DNA of 32,848 nt from assembly GCF_011320075.1 (NCBI RefSeq), contig NZ_JAANPA010000036.1:1-32848 (forward strand), given 5' to 3'. The position numbers were made by a program, and so were the translations under genes. Source of the DNA: Sphingosinicella sp. YJ22. GTDB taxonomy: Bacteria; Pseudomonadota; Alphaproteobacteria; Sphingomonadales; Sphingomonadaceae. The notes under the pieces are model-generated. The model was not told the DNA's origin. It saw only the letters and a list, made by a program, of their open reading frames with translations, and did no database searches. Of this stretch, positions 8,028-15,788 are shown in pieces (within the stretch, counting starts at the first letter, position 1; every line of letters starts with the position of its first letter).

Positions 8028-9596
8028 TCAATGCTGGGGGAAGTCGGCCTGTCCCTCGTTGGGCCAGTGGAAGCCGGTGAACGCGACCGCCGCGCCGCTG
8101 TCCAGCGCGGTCGCCTGGTGCCACCAGCCGCGCGGCACGAACAACAGGTCGCCGGTCTCGAGGTCGACCTCGAAGGTCATCGAGTCACGCGCCGCCGGGA
8201 AGGCGGCGAGCCGGGCGTCGTCGGTGACGTCGACCATCTCGCTGGCGAAGCCGCGGCGATGATCGAGCCGGCCGGTCTCCGACGGCGGCGCCAGGATCAC
8301 CCGTTTCGCCCCCTCCAGCTGCGCGATCAGCCGGTTGACCGGCGCGAAGTGGAGCGGCGTGAAGCTGCCGACCTCCTCGCGCTCCACCGCGCCCTCGCCG
8401 TTTGCCAGATATGCCGCCAGGCTTGCCGCCGGGTCCGAGGTCCCGGGCGGCACCGCGCCTTCGATCACCACCGGCCGCGACAAGGCGTAGAAATGGTCGA
8501 GGAAGTCCTCGCCCGAAAGGCCTGCGACCCGCGGCACGCCCGCGGTGCGCGGCGACAGTTGGCGCTGGCGCATCGCCGCCTGCATGATCCAGTCGCGCTG
8601 CTTCAGCGCGAGGGTGTCGGTATCCTCCGCACGCGGCGCCGGCGTCTCGAACAGCGGCTGCTGCTGCGGCCTGGCATCGAAGCCGATACGATTGAGTGCC
8701 AGGGTCAGCGCCGGATTGGCGCCCGGATCGAGGCCGGCCATTCCCGGCTGATCGGCGAGCAGAACGTTGCGCGCCGGCGGCGGCCCACTGGCGCCATGCC
8801 GAACCGGGCAGGCCCTGGCCTCGCCCGGCGCCATGATGCTGCCGTCGGCATTGCGGAACGGCTTCACGCGCAACTTAGCCTGATGATCCGCCGCCCCTTC
8901 CCGCCCCTCTGCGTCGAGGCCGCGATAATAGAGCTTCTGCCACTTGTCGGAGGGCGCCGCCGGATTGGTCTCCACCACCCATTTCTGGAACGCCTCGCGC
9001 GACTTGCTCCACGTCTCGAACTGGCGCTTGAGCTCAAGGTCCGAGTCCAGCGGCGCGATGCGCGGCTCGAACTGCTCGACCCGGCCGCGCTCGACCGGGA
9101 AGATGAAGGCGATCGGCTCATTTTCCTCGAACCGCACCCAATGGGCGGGCCGGGTGAAACGCCAGTTCATCGTGAAGGTGTAGGGCGACCAGTCGGTCTC
9201 GATCACTCCGCCGAGCGCCTGGATGCCGTCCTTCTGGCTGTTGGGCGACCCGCTCACCCACAGGTTCCAGCCGGGCGGGGTCCGGAAGATGCCTTCGATA
9301 TGGAAAGTCAGCGTGCCGTAGCCGAACAGCGACACCGGCTTGAGGTGGTCCTCATGGCCGGGGTCCATTCGGATCTCGACCGACTCCATGTCGGCGCCGC
9401 CGGCCCAGCGCGCCTCGAAGCCGACCGGGCTCAATATCTCCCAGCCATGGGCGTTGGCGATGGACAGCGGCAGGCAACGATAGGCGTAGCGCTCGTTCGT
9501 CTCCTCCATCCACTGGCGCTTGGCGCTGGCGGGGCGGATGCGCGGCCCCCAGCCGTCATATTTGTAGCAGACGAGGTCCATCGATTCGCGGGTCAT
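8028..9596 (-). CDS. DUF6065 - cupin-8 (JmjC-like) fusion protein
   Basis: The product is 522 residues. Residues 1-~250 resemble DUF6065 (MDLVCYKYDGWGP start, GWEILSPVGFEARW, HIEGIFRTPPGWNLWVSG, FTMNWRFTRPAHWVRFEENEPIAFIFP). Residues ~355-515 form a cupin-8/JmjC-like barrel: VAGLSGEDFLDHFYALSRPVVIEGA, TPLHFAPVNRLIAQLEGAKRVILAPP and GDLLFVPRGWWHQATAL. H416 and H493 occupy the metal-His positions, but the acid of the H-x-D/E motif is Ala418. Iron binding may therefore be altered or lost. Met6 (9581) is an alternative start; neither has a strong ribosome binding site. It heads the minus-strand series OmpA-like, then 2OG oxygenase. Function is unknown; peptide or protein modification is a guess from the fold. 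Confidence 0.82.
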   Translation of the reverse strand: MTRESMDLVCYKYDGWGPRIRPASAKRQWMEETNERYAYRCLPLSIANAHGWEILSPVGFEARWAGGADMESVEIRMDPGHEDHLKPVSLFGYGTLTFHIEGIFRTPPGWNLWVSGSPNSQKDGIQALGGVIETDWSPYTFTMNWRFTRPAHWVRFEENEPIAFIFPVERGRVEQFEPRIAPLDSDLELKRQFETWSKSREAFQKWVVETNPAAPSDKWQKLYYRGLDAEGREGAADHQAKLRVKPFRNADGSIMAPGEARACPVRHGASGPPPARNVLLADQPGMAGLDPGANPALTLALNRIGFDARPQQQPLFETPAPRAEDTDTLALKQRDWIMQAAMRQRQLSPRTAGVPRVAGLSGEDFLDHFYALSRPVVIEGAVPPGTSDPAASLAAYLANGEGAVEREEVGSFTPLHFAPVNRLIAQLEGAKRVILAPPSETGRLDHRRGFASEMVDVTDDARLAAFPAARDSMTFEVDLETGDLLFVPRGWWHQATALDSGAAVAFTGFHWPNEGQADFPQH

Positions 9597-9649
9597 AAGC
9601 CCGGACTATGACAGGCGAAGGTCGCTCGCACCAAGCCGGCGCGGTAATG

Positions 9650-9685
9650 AAAAAACCCTCTCCCCCGGGGGGACGGGGGAGAGGG
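9650..9685 (-). terminator. Rho-independent terminator (minus strand)
   Basis: A perfect 11-bp stem (CCCTCTCCCCC 9656-9666 with GGGGGAGAGGG 9675-9685, 8-base loop) is followed on the minus strand by six T (9655-9650). It lies about 105 bases beyond the stop of the repeat protein at 9791-10126 and just upstream of the DUF6065/cupin gene, insulating one from the other. Confidence 0.9.
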
Positions 9686-9790
9686 CGCCCAGCGGAGGGG
9701 AGCGACCGCGACCGACGCGACGATCGGAGGAGGTGCGCCGGGCGCGATCCCCTTCGCCAAATTCGTGCGCGGCGGAGGCCGCGCGCAATT

Positions 9791-10126
9791 CTATTCGGCG
9801 GCCTCCTGATATTCCGGCTCGTCCACCGCCACGGTCAGCAGGTGGAACGTGTCCTCATAGCCGTTGTGCAAAACCACCCGCTTGTTGAAGCTCTTGGGCG
9901 GCGGCACGCGGCGCGGCGGCGATGGAATCGGGAATACGTTGCGCGGCCGGCCGTCGGGCTTGGCAACGACCATGTCCTTGAAGAACTCGCCGACATAGGA
10001 GCCGTCGAGGCGATGGACCCGCGAGCCCATGATGCGCCCGACCGGCTGACCCTCCATGGTGTGGATGAAGGTCTCCATGACGAACCCGACGGGTTCGCCG
10101 CGCGTGCTGTACACGTACATTGCCAT
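9791..10126 (-). CDS. Small four-repeat protein, 4-fold beta-flower-like
   Basis: The product is 111 residues. The N-terminal two thirds consist of 16-residue repeats: YVYSTRGEPVGFVMET (4-19), FIHTMEGQPVGRIMGS (20-35), RVHRLDGSYVGEFFKD (36-51) and a diverged fourth (MVVAKPDGRPRNVFPI, 52-67). Each has the pattern aromatic-V/I-x-x-x-x-G-x-x-V-G. This fits the small family called 4-fold beta-flower proteins, whose function is not established to my knowledge. A Pro-rich stretch (SPPRRVPPPKSF) and an acidic C terminus follow. There are two candidate ATGs (10126 and 10120) and no strong ribosome binding site. There is no signal peptide, so it is probably cytoplasmic. It is monocistronic, with its own terminator. 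Confidence 0.72.
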   Translation of the reverse strand: MAMYVYSTRGEPVGFVMETFIHTMEGQPVGRIMGSRVHRLDGSYVGEFFKDMVVAKPDGRPRNVFPIPSPPRRVPPPKSFNKRVVLHNGYEDTFHLLTVAVDEPEYQEAAE

Positions 10127-10337
10127 TTAAGGTGCCCTACCCCGAGATACTGTCCGGAGCCCGCCAGCCCCGGAGAAACGGGGACGCCCGTTCCGCGGCC
10201 AGAGGGTCATGAAGGCGCGTGACACGCAAGAGTCGCGAGGGGCGCCTGCGGCGGATGGAGGCAGAGCGTCGGCGACAGGAATTGTTAACGCCCCGAAACC
10301 TCGTAAAAACCGCAGATTCCTGCGGGTTAGAAGGGTT

Positions 10338-10374
10338 GCCCCTGCCGGCGGAAGGGGACGATACCGGCAGGGGC
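10338..10374 (-). terminator. Stem-loop downstream of the azoreductase gene
   Basis: There are 11-bp perfect arms GCCCCTGCCGG (10338-10348) and CCGGCAGGGGC (10364-10374) with a 15-base loop, 13 bases after the azoreductase stop. There is no T-run, so it is a termination or 3'-stabilising hairpin rather than a classic terminator. The rest of 10127-10337 shows no convincing gene; a short Arg-rich reading frame on the plus strand from 10219 has no supporting feature. Confidence 0.5.
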
Positions 10375-10386
10375 TGGGAGGCCGAT

Positions 10387-11004
10387 TCAGGCGGCGAGCG
10401 GGAGCTGCTCGCGGGCCAGATCGGCAAGCTTGGCCTCGGCCTCGGCGATCGCTTCGGCGGCGGCCTCGGGTCCGAAAGCGAGCTTCTCGGCGCGCACGAA
10501 GGTGACGTCGTCGATGCCCATGAAGCCGAGCATCCCGCGCAGGTGCGGCTCCTGCGAGTCCATCGGGTTGCCTTCCTCATAGGCGCCGGCGCGGCTCTCG
10601 ATGACGATCGCCTTGCGCCCGCCGAGCAGGCCGTGCGGGCCCTGCTCGTCATAATAGAAGGACACGCGGGCGCGCAGGACGTGGTCGAACCAGGTCTTGA
10701 GAGTCGAGCTGATCCCGAAATTGTACATCGGCGAGGCGATTACCACGGTGTCGGCAGCGCGCAGCTCGTCGAGCAGCTCGTCGGACAAGGCGCGGGCCTC
10801 GTGCTCGGCTTCGGTGGTCGGCTCGGCGCGGACTCCGGCGATCGTCTCCTCGGTGAGGTGCGGGATCGGATTGCGGCCGACGTCGCGAAGCGTGATGTGG
10901 GCGCCGGGATGGGCGCTCTGGGCCTGCTGCGCGAACGACAAAGCGAGCTTGCTCGAAACCGACGCGTCGCCCTGGGCGCTGCTGGTGACGATGAGGATGT
11001 TCAT
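10387..11004 (-). CDS. azoR: FMN-dependent NADH:quinone/azo reductase (AzoR-like)
   Basis: The product is 205 residues. The flavodoxin-like fold starts MNILIVTSSAQGDASVS (FMN phosphate-binding serines) and carries ASPMYNFGISSTLKTWFDHVLR, the diagnostic AzoR segment, and later VIESRAGAYEEG. Length and motifs are normal for AzoR, a dimeric enzyme that reduces quinones and azo bonds with NADH and protects against thiol-specific and electrophile stress. AGGAAGG lies about ten bases upstream of the ATG. The gene is divergent from a LysR regulator, the usual arrangement for an inducible oxidoreductase under its own regulator. Confidence 0.93.
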   Translation of the reverse strand: MNILIVTSSAQGDASVSSKLALSFAQQAQSAHPGAHITLRDVGRNPIPHLTEETIAGVRAEPTTEAEHEARALSDELLDELRAADTVVIASPMYNFGISSTLKTWFDHVLRARVSFYYDEQGPHGLLGGRKAIVIESRAGAYEEGNPMDSQEPHLRGMLGFMGIDDVTFVRAEKLAFGPEAAAEAIAEAEAKLADLAREQLPLAA

Positions 11005-11101
11005 TGCGGTGACCCCTTCCTGGGAACTGTTGCTGCGCAGGATTTATGGAGCTAGCAGGGGTTCCAGAAGCCAAGCCTCCGGCACTTCGGAGTTGCGATA
11101 A
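11005..11101. promoter_or_regulatory. Divergent control region azoR / LysR
   Basis: This is a 97-base gap between two divergent starts. A GGAAC (11023-11027) and a GTTCC (11061-11065) form widely spaced inverted half-sites. CTCCG-GCACTT-CGGAG lies just before the LysR start and its right arm contains the GGAG ribosome-binding sequence, so a hairpin could mask it. On the minus strand TTGGCT followed about 18 bases later by a weak -10-like TCCATA/CATAAA is a candidate azoR promoter. The T-N11-A box of LysR proteins could not be assigned with certainty. Confidence 0.35.
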
Positions 11102-12046
11102 ATGGAACGCTCCTCGGTCGACCTCGTCGACGTCCTGTCCTTCGTCCGCGTCGTCGAGACGGGATCCTTCGCCCGCGCGGCGGAGCGGATGGGCCTGTCC
11201 AAGCCGGTCGTGTCGCGCCGCGTCGCGCGGCTCGAGGGACAGCTCGGCGCGCGCCTGCTCACCCGCACCGCCCGGGGCGCCAGGCCGACCAATATCGGCG
11301 AGGCCTATTTCTCGCGCGCCTCGGGCATCCTCGCCGATCTCGACGCCGCCCAGGAAGTCGTCGCCGACGCCGTCACCCAGATCGCCGGGCCGATCAGGCT
11401 CACCGCGCCGGTGTCGTTCGGGACGCTCCACCTCGCCGCCGCGCTCGCCGACTTCATCCGCGAGCATCCCAAGGTCGAGCTCGACGCGACCTTCGACGAC
11501 GGCATCGCCGACCTGATCGGCGGCGGCTACGACCTCGCGGTGCGGATCGGCACCCTCCCCGATTCCTCGCTGGTCGCCCGCCGCATCGCGCCGGTGCGCA
11601 AGGTGGTGGTGGGCAGCCCGGACTATTTCGCCAGGCACGGTCGGCCCGAGAAGCCGGCCGACCTCTCCGACCACGCCATCCTGCTCTACACGCACGAGAA
11701 TTGGCGATTTCGCTCGAACGGCGGCGAGCCAGAGACCATTCGCATCAACCCGGTGTTGCGCACCAACAATGGCGAGATGCTGCGCCAGGCCGCCGAGGAA
11801 GGCCTCGGGATTTGCCTGCTGCCGAGCTTCATCGCTTCCTCGGGCATCCAGAGCGGCAGGCTCGAGGCGGTGCTAACGGATTACGATCCGGGACACGGCG
11901 CGCTCCACGCGGTCATGCCGCCGGGCCGGGCCACGACCGCCCGAGTCCGCGCCCTGGTCGACTTCCTCGTCGAACGCTTCGGCCCCGAGCCGTCCTGGGA
12001 CCCGTGCTGGTTCGGCAATCGGTCAGAGGCTGCGGCCGCGACCTAG
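11102..12046 (+). CDS. LysR-family transcriptional regulator
   Basis: The product is 314 residues. The N-terminal winged HTH (about residues 6-65) reads DVLSFVRVVETGSFARAAERMGLSKPVVSRRVARLEGQLGARLL. A linker helix and a periplasmic-binding-protein-like effector domain follow (about 93-300, with GPIRLTAPVSFGTLHLAAALADF and EMLRQAAEEGLGICLLPSFIA). It resembles the CrgA/AaeR-like subgroup that often controls an adjacent, divergently transcribed oxidoreductase. Here the probable target is azoR. The inducer is unknown. Confidence 0.92.
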   Translation: MERSSVDLVDVLSFVRVVETGSFARAAERMGLSKPVVSRRVARLEGQLGARLLTRTARGARPTNIGEAYFSRASGILADLDAAQEVVADAVTQIAGPIRLTAPVSFGTLHLAAALADFIREHPKVELDATFDDGIADLIGGGYDLAVRIGTLPDSSLVARRIAPVRKVVVGSPDYFARHGRPEKPADLSDHAILLYTHENWRFRSNGGEPETIRINPVLRTNNGEMLRQAAEEGLGICLLPSFIASSGIQSGRLEAVLTDYDPGHGALHAVMPPGRATTARVRALVDFLVERFGPEPSWDPCWFGNRSEAAAAT

Positions 12047-12124
12047 ACGCCGCCACCGGAACGATTACAGTTTGGCTGCCCCCCGTTCCCGCTCGTCCCG
12101 AGCGAAATCTTGGAGCTCAGATCA

Positions 12125-13969
12125 GTGAAGCACGGTCTCTCTCTCGTCGCCCTCCTGCTCGCCACCGCCTGCACCGCCACGACGAGCGCGCCTCCGGTCG
12201 CCGTCACCCCCGCGCCGGCCGCGCCGGCGGTCGTCGACACCGCCGCCGAGGATGCCCGCCTCACCGCCTTCCTCGACGCCGCCTTCGACGCGCAGGTCGC
12301 GTTGAGCCCGCAGGCGCAGACCTCGCTCGGCCTCAAGACCAATTACGACCGGCTCGACGACAATACCGACGCCGCCCGCCAGCGCTCCCTGGCGCTCGCC
12401 CAGGAGCAGCGTCGCCAGATGCGCGCCCAGTTCGATCCCGCGCGGCTCGGCCCGTCGGCGCGCCTCAGCTACCGCCTGTTCGAGGAGGACGTCGAGGACA
12501 GCGAGCGCTCGTTCCAGTGGCGCTGGCACCGCTTCCCGGCGACCAATTTCAGCAGCCCGCTGGGCAGCCTCCCGGTGTTCCTCATCAACCAGCACCGAGT
12601 CGACAATGTCTCCGACGCGGAAGCCTATATCGCGCGTCTGCGCGATGCCGAGCGCGCGCTCGGCGAGGTCGCCGCGAACATGCGCCACCAGGCGAGCCTC
12701 GGCATCGTGCCGCCCGCGTTCAACTTCGCGCCGGTTCGCGCCGACGGCCGCCGAATCCTGACCGGCGCGCCGTTCGGCGAGGGGCCCGACAGCGCCGTCT
12801 TTGCCGACTTCAAGCGCAAGGTGGACCGGCTGGAGATCGCGCAGTCCGAGAAGGATCGGCTGATCGCCTCGGCTCGCGAGGCGCTGACCGGCCCGTTCCG
12901 CCGCGGCTACGAGCAGGTCTTCGCCGCGCTCGACGCAATCGAGCCGCAGGCCCGCGGCAACAATGGCGCGTGGAGCCTGCCCGACGGCGCGGCTTATTAT
13001 GCCGAGCGGCTGCGCGCGCAGACCACGACCGACCTCTCCGCCGACCAGATCCACCGAATCGGCCTCGACAATGTCGCTCGAATCCACACCGAGATGCGCG
13101 CGATCCAGAGCCAGGTCGGCTTCCAGGGCACGCTCCAGCAATTCTTCGAGCACATCCGAACCGACGCGCAGTTCAAATATCCCAACACCGACGCCGGCCG
13201 GGAACAGTATCTCGCCGACGCGCGCGCCTTCATCGCGCAGGTGATGGAGGCGGCGCCTCGCTACTTCCGCCGGCTTCCGCAGGCGCCGCTCGAGGTCCGC
13301 GCGGTCGAGCCGTTCCGCCAGGCGACCGCCGCGGTCGCCTTCTACAATCAGCCCGCGCCGGACGGTTCGCGACCGGGCATCTACTACGTCAACCTCGCCG
13401 ACATGACCCAGGTGCTTCGCCCGCAGGTCGAGGCGATCTCCTATCACGAGGGCGCGCCGGGCCATCACTTCCAGATCGCGCTCGCCCAGGAGCTGCCCGG
13501 CCTGCCCAAGTTCCGCCGCTTCGGCGGCAACGGCGCCTATAACGAGGGCTGGGGCCTCTATGCCGAGCGTCTCGGCAAGGAGATGGGCTTCTACCGCGAG
13601 CCGATCTCGGACTTCGGCCGGCTGTCGACCGAGCTGTGGCGCGCCATTCGCCTCGTCGTCGACACCGGCATCCACTCGCAGCGCTGGAGCCGCGAGCGGG
13701 CGATCGACTATTTCATGGAGAACGGCCTGCTCTCGCGCCTCGACGCAACCAAGGAGGTCGAGCGCTACTTCAACATCCCGGGCCAGGCGACCAGCTACAT
13801 GATCGGCCAGCTGAAGTTCTTCGAGTTGCGCGACCGTGCCCGCCGCGAGCTCGGCGACCGCTTCGACATCCGCGACTTCCACGCCGCGGTGCTGGAGAAC
13901 GGCTCGGTACCCCTCGACGTGCTCGAGGAGCTGGTCGCGGCCTATATCGCCGAGCGCCGAGCGCGCTGA
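12125..13969 (+). CDS. DUF885 metallopeptidase-like lipoprotein
   Basis: The product is 614 residues from GTG at 12125, with GGAG nine bases upstream; an in-frame TTG at 12110 is less likely. The N terminus MKHGLSLVALLLATAC is a lipoprotein signal with Cys16. A Thr/Ala/Pro-rich tether follows, then the DUF885 helical domain. The family signature HEGAPGHH (H441, E442, H447, H448) is present, followed by NEGWGLYAERLGKEMGFY, which resembles the HExxH plus downstream Glu of gluzincins. A conserved YMIGQLKFFELRDRAR segment lies near the C terminus. It is probably a periplasmic, membrane-anchored peptidase; the substrate is unknown. The stop is directly adjacent to the stop of the convergent sulfatase. 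Confidence 0.9.
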   Translation: MKHGLSLVALLLATACTATTSAPPVAVTPAPAAPAVVDTAAEDARLTAFLDAAFDAQVALSPQAQTSLGLKTNYDRLDDNTDAARQRSLALAQEQRRQMRAQFDPARLGPSARLSYRLFEEDVEDSERSFQWRWHRFPATNFSSPLGSLPVFLINQHRVDNVSDAEAYIARLRDAERALGEVAANMRHQASLGIVPPAFNFAPVRADGRRILTGAPFGEGPDSAVFADFKRKVDRLEIAQSEKDRLIASAREALTGPFRRGYEQVFAALDAIEPQARGNNGAWSLPDGAAYYAERLRAQTTTDLSADQIHRIGLDNVARIHTEMRAIQSQVGFQGTLQQFFEHIRTDAQFKYPNTDAGREQYLADARAFIAQVMEAAPRYFRRLPQAPLEVRAVEPFRQATAAVAFYNQPAPDGSRPGIYYVNLADMTQVLRPQVEAISYHEGAPGHHFQIALAQELPGLPKFRRFGGNGAYNEGWGLYAERLGKEMGFYREPISDFGRLSTELWRAIRLVVDTGIHSQRWSRERAIDYFMENGLLSRLDATKEVERYFNIPGQATSYMIGQLKFFELRDRARRELGDRFDIRDFHAAVLENGSVPLDVLEELVAAYIAERRAR

Positions 13970-15349
13970 TCAGCCCGCCGGCGCCGGCGCTGCCGGCATC
14001 GGCGGATAGGGCAACATCTGCGCGTTCCAGGCGGCCCAGTCCGCCTTGAGCCGAGCGAAGACGGCCGCCTCTCGGTCCTTGAGATTGGCGCGCTCGCGCG
14101 GGTCGCGGGCGAGGTCGTAGAGCTGCTCCTGCTCGCCGATGCGCAGATATTTCCAATCACCGTCGCGCGCCGCGGCCTGGTCGCGCGCCCGGAACCGCCA
14201 GAACAGTTTGCGCGGACGCACCGGCGCCGCGCCGCGCAGCACGTCGAGTAGGTTCTCGCCGTCGGGCGGGTAGGCGGGATTGGTCGGAGCGCCCGCCGCG
14301 GCGAGCAGGGTCGGCAACCAATCCATCGACACCATCACCTGGTCCGAACGCTGGCCTGCGCCGATGGCGGCAGGCCAGCGCACGATCAGCGGCACGCGGA
14401 TCCCGCCTTCGAGCAGGTCGCCTTTCTGCCCGCGGAGCGGCCAGGTATCCGAGAAGCGCTCGCCGCCATTGTCGCTGGTGAAGACGACGATGGTGTCGCG
14501 GGCGGCGTCCTGCCGCTCGAGCTCGGCGAGCACCCGGCCGATCGCCTCGTCCATCGACCGAACCATCTCGCCAAACGTCTCCAGGCTGCCGCCGTCCAGA
14601 TGGTTGAGATTGGTGATCGAAGCCGAGCTGGCCGAGTCGCCCGGCCCCTGCCACGGCCAGTGCGGCGCGGTGAAGTGAAGGCTGAGCATGAAGGGGCGCC
14701 GCGCCGCCGTCGCGGTGCGAATCTCGTCGACCGCCCGCGCCGCGAGCAGGTCGGTGACATAGCCATCTCGGTCGACCGCGCTCTCACCGTCGAACAGCCC
14801 GATCCGGCCCCCGATGGTGCGCTGCTCGCGATGCGTGAAGTGATCGACCGCTCCCGAGGCGACCCCGAAGAAGCTGTCATAGCCGTGACGCAGCGGCCCA
14901 TGTTCGGGCGGCCAGCCCATGTGCCATTTGCCGACTAGAGCCGTCCGGTAGCCAGCAGCCCTGAGCAGCCCCGGTAAGGTCGCCTGCTCCGCGGGAAGCG
15001 AGACCGGATCGAGCTCCGGGCCCCGGATCGGCTCCGGCATGCCGACCGCCAGGCGCTGATGGTAGCGCCCGGTGATCAGCGCCACGCGGGTGGGCGAGCA
15101 AACCGCGGAATTGGAATAGCCCTGAGTCATCAACAGGCCGTCGGCGGCAAGCCGGTCGAGCACCAGCGTACGATAGTCGCGCCGGCCATAGACGCTGAGA
15201 TCGGCGTAGCCGAGGTCGTCGGCCATGATGAACAGGATGTTCGGCGGCCTGCCCCGCCCCTGCGCCAGGACCGGCCCCGGCAGTGCCGACAGCGCGGCGG
15301 CCGCCCCGGCACCCTGAAGAAAGCGTCTCCTGCTGGTCTCTTCGGCCAT
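13970..15349 (-). CDS. Tat-exported arylsulfatase-type sulfatase
   Basis: The product is 459 residues. The N terminus has the twin-arginine motif SRRRFLQ (residues 6-12) and a hydrophobic run ending VLAQ. Catalytic features are NILFIMADDLGYADLSVYG (metal ligands D44, D45), CSPTR at 84-88 (Cys84 to be converted to formylglycine), TGRYHQR, KWHMGW and FTSDNGG. This is the S1 family (arylsulfatase A/N-acetylgalactosamine-6-sulfatase group) acting on sulfate esters in the periplasm. Active-site maturation needs a formylglycine-generating enzyme, which is not in the window. There is no neighbouring glycan-use locus, so the substrate is open. Confidence 0.93.
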   Translation of the reverse strand: MAEETSRRRFLQGAGAAAALSALPGPVLAQGRGRPPNILFIMADDLGYADLSVYGRRDYRTLVLDRLAADGLLMTQGYSNSAVCSPTRVALITGRYHQRLAVGMPEPIRGPELDPVSLPAEQATLPGLLRAAGYRTALVGKWHMGWPPEHGPLRHGYDSFFGVASGAVDHFTHREQRTIGGRIGLFDGESAVDRDGYVTDLLAARAVDEIRTATAARRPFMLSLHFTAPHWPWQGPGDSASSASITNLNHLDGGSLETFGEMVRSMDEAIGRVLAELERQDAARDTIVVFTSDNGGERFSDTWPLRGQKGDLLEGGIRVPLIVRWPAAIGAGQRSDQVMVSMDWLPTLLAAAGAPTNPAYPPDGENLLDVLRGAAPVRPRKLFWRFRARDQAAARDGDWKYLRIGEQEQLYDLARDPRERANLKDREAAVFARLKADWAAWNAQMLPYPPMPAAPAPAG

Positions 15350-15417
15350 GTGCGACTCCCCCCGGGACGGGAGCCTATCATGCTTGCCCGCGCCGGCGGA
15401 GCCGCTAAACGGGCGCC

Positions 15418-15708
15418 ATGGCCGACACTCCTCCCGATCGTCTTTCGAACAATCCGCGCAGCCCCCATTTCGACATGGAGGTGCTGCAGCGCGGCATCGG
15501 CGTGCGCTTCAAGGGGCGCGAGCGCCACGACGTCGAGGAATATTCGATCAGCGAGGGCTGGATCCGGGTCGCCGCCGGCAAGGCGGTCGACCGCCGCGGC
15601 GTGCCGGTGACGGTGAAGCTGACCGGCCCGGTCGAAGTGTGGTTCGCGGACACCGCCAAGGACGGCGGCGAAGGCGGCGAGGGCGAGACGGAAGCCCACC
15701 CCTCCTGA
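15418..15708 (+). CDS. DUF3297 family protein
   Basis: The product is 96 residues, recognisable from PPDRLSNNPRSPHFDMEVL, RGIGVRFKGRERHDVEEY and SISEGWIRVAAGKAVDRRG, which are characteristic of DUF3297, a small cytoplasmic protein of proteobacteria with no assigned role. The C terminus adds a Gly/Glu tail (KDGGEGGEGETEAHPS) beyond the conserved core. It has its own strong terminator (15733-15771). Confidence 0.9.
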   Translation: MADTPPDRLSNNPRSPHFDMEVLQRGIGVRFKGRERHDVEEYSISEGWIRVAAGKAVDRRGVPVTVKLTGPVEVWFADTAKDGGEGGEGETEAHPS

Positions 15709-15732
15709 GGTTCAACGCAACATCCCGGTACG

Positions 15733-15771
15733 AAAAAAGGCCTCCTCCCATCGGGAAGAGGCCTTTCTTTT
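15733..15771. terminator. Bidirectional rho-independent terminator
   Basis: AAAGGCCTC (15736-15744) pairs with GAGGCCTTT (15758-15766), with further TCCC/GGGA pairing inside. On the plus strand the stem is followed by TTTCTTTT. On the minus strand it is followed by six T (15738-15733). It serves the DUF3297 gene from the left and the lipoprotein gene from the right. Confidence 0.92.
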
Positions 15772-15788
15772 AGCCGCTGGCGATCAGG

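Noticed and set aside
10219-10386. A short basic reading frame (VTRKSREGRLRRMEAERRRQ...) between two minus-strand genes.
   Set aside because: There is no ribosome site or family resemblance, and the frame continues antisense through azoR; it is treated as chance.
11701-13542. A 613-codon plus-strand frame running from inside the LysR gene into the DUF885 gene.
   Set aside because: It overlaps two well-supported genes in another frame; the Arg/Pro/Ala-rich product lacks any domain.
12122-13882. A 586-codon open frame on the minus strand opposite the DUF885 gene.
   Set aside because: It is in antisense register with the DUF885 signature HEGAPGHH; composition is typical of a codon-bias shadow and no start signal or domain is visible.
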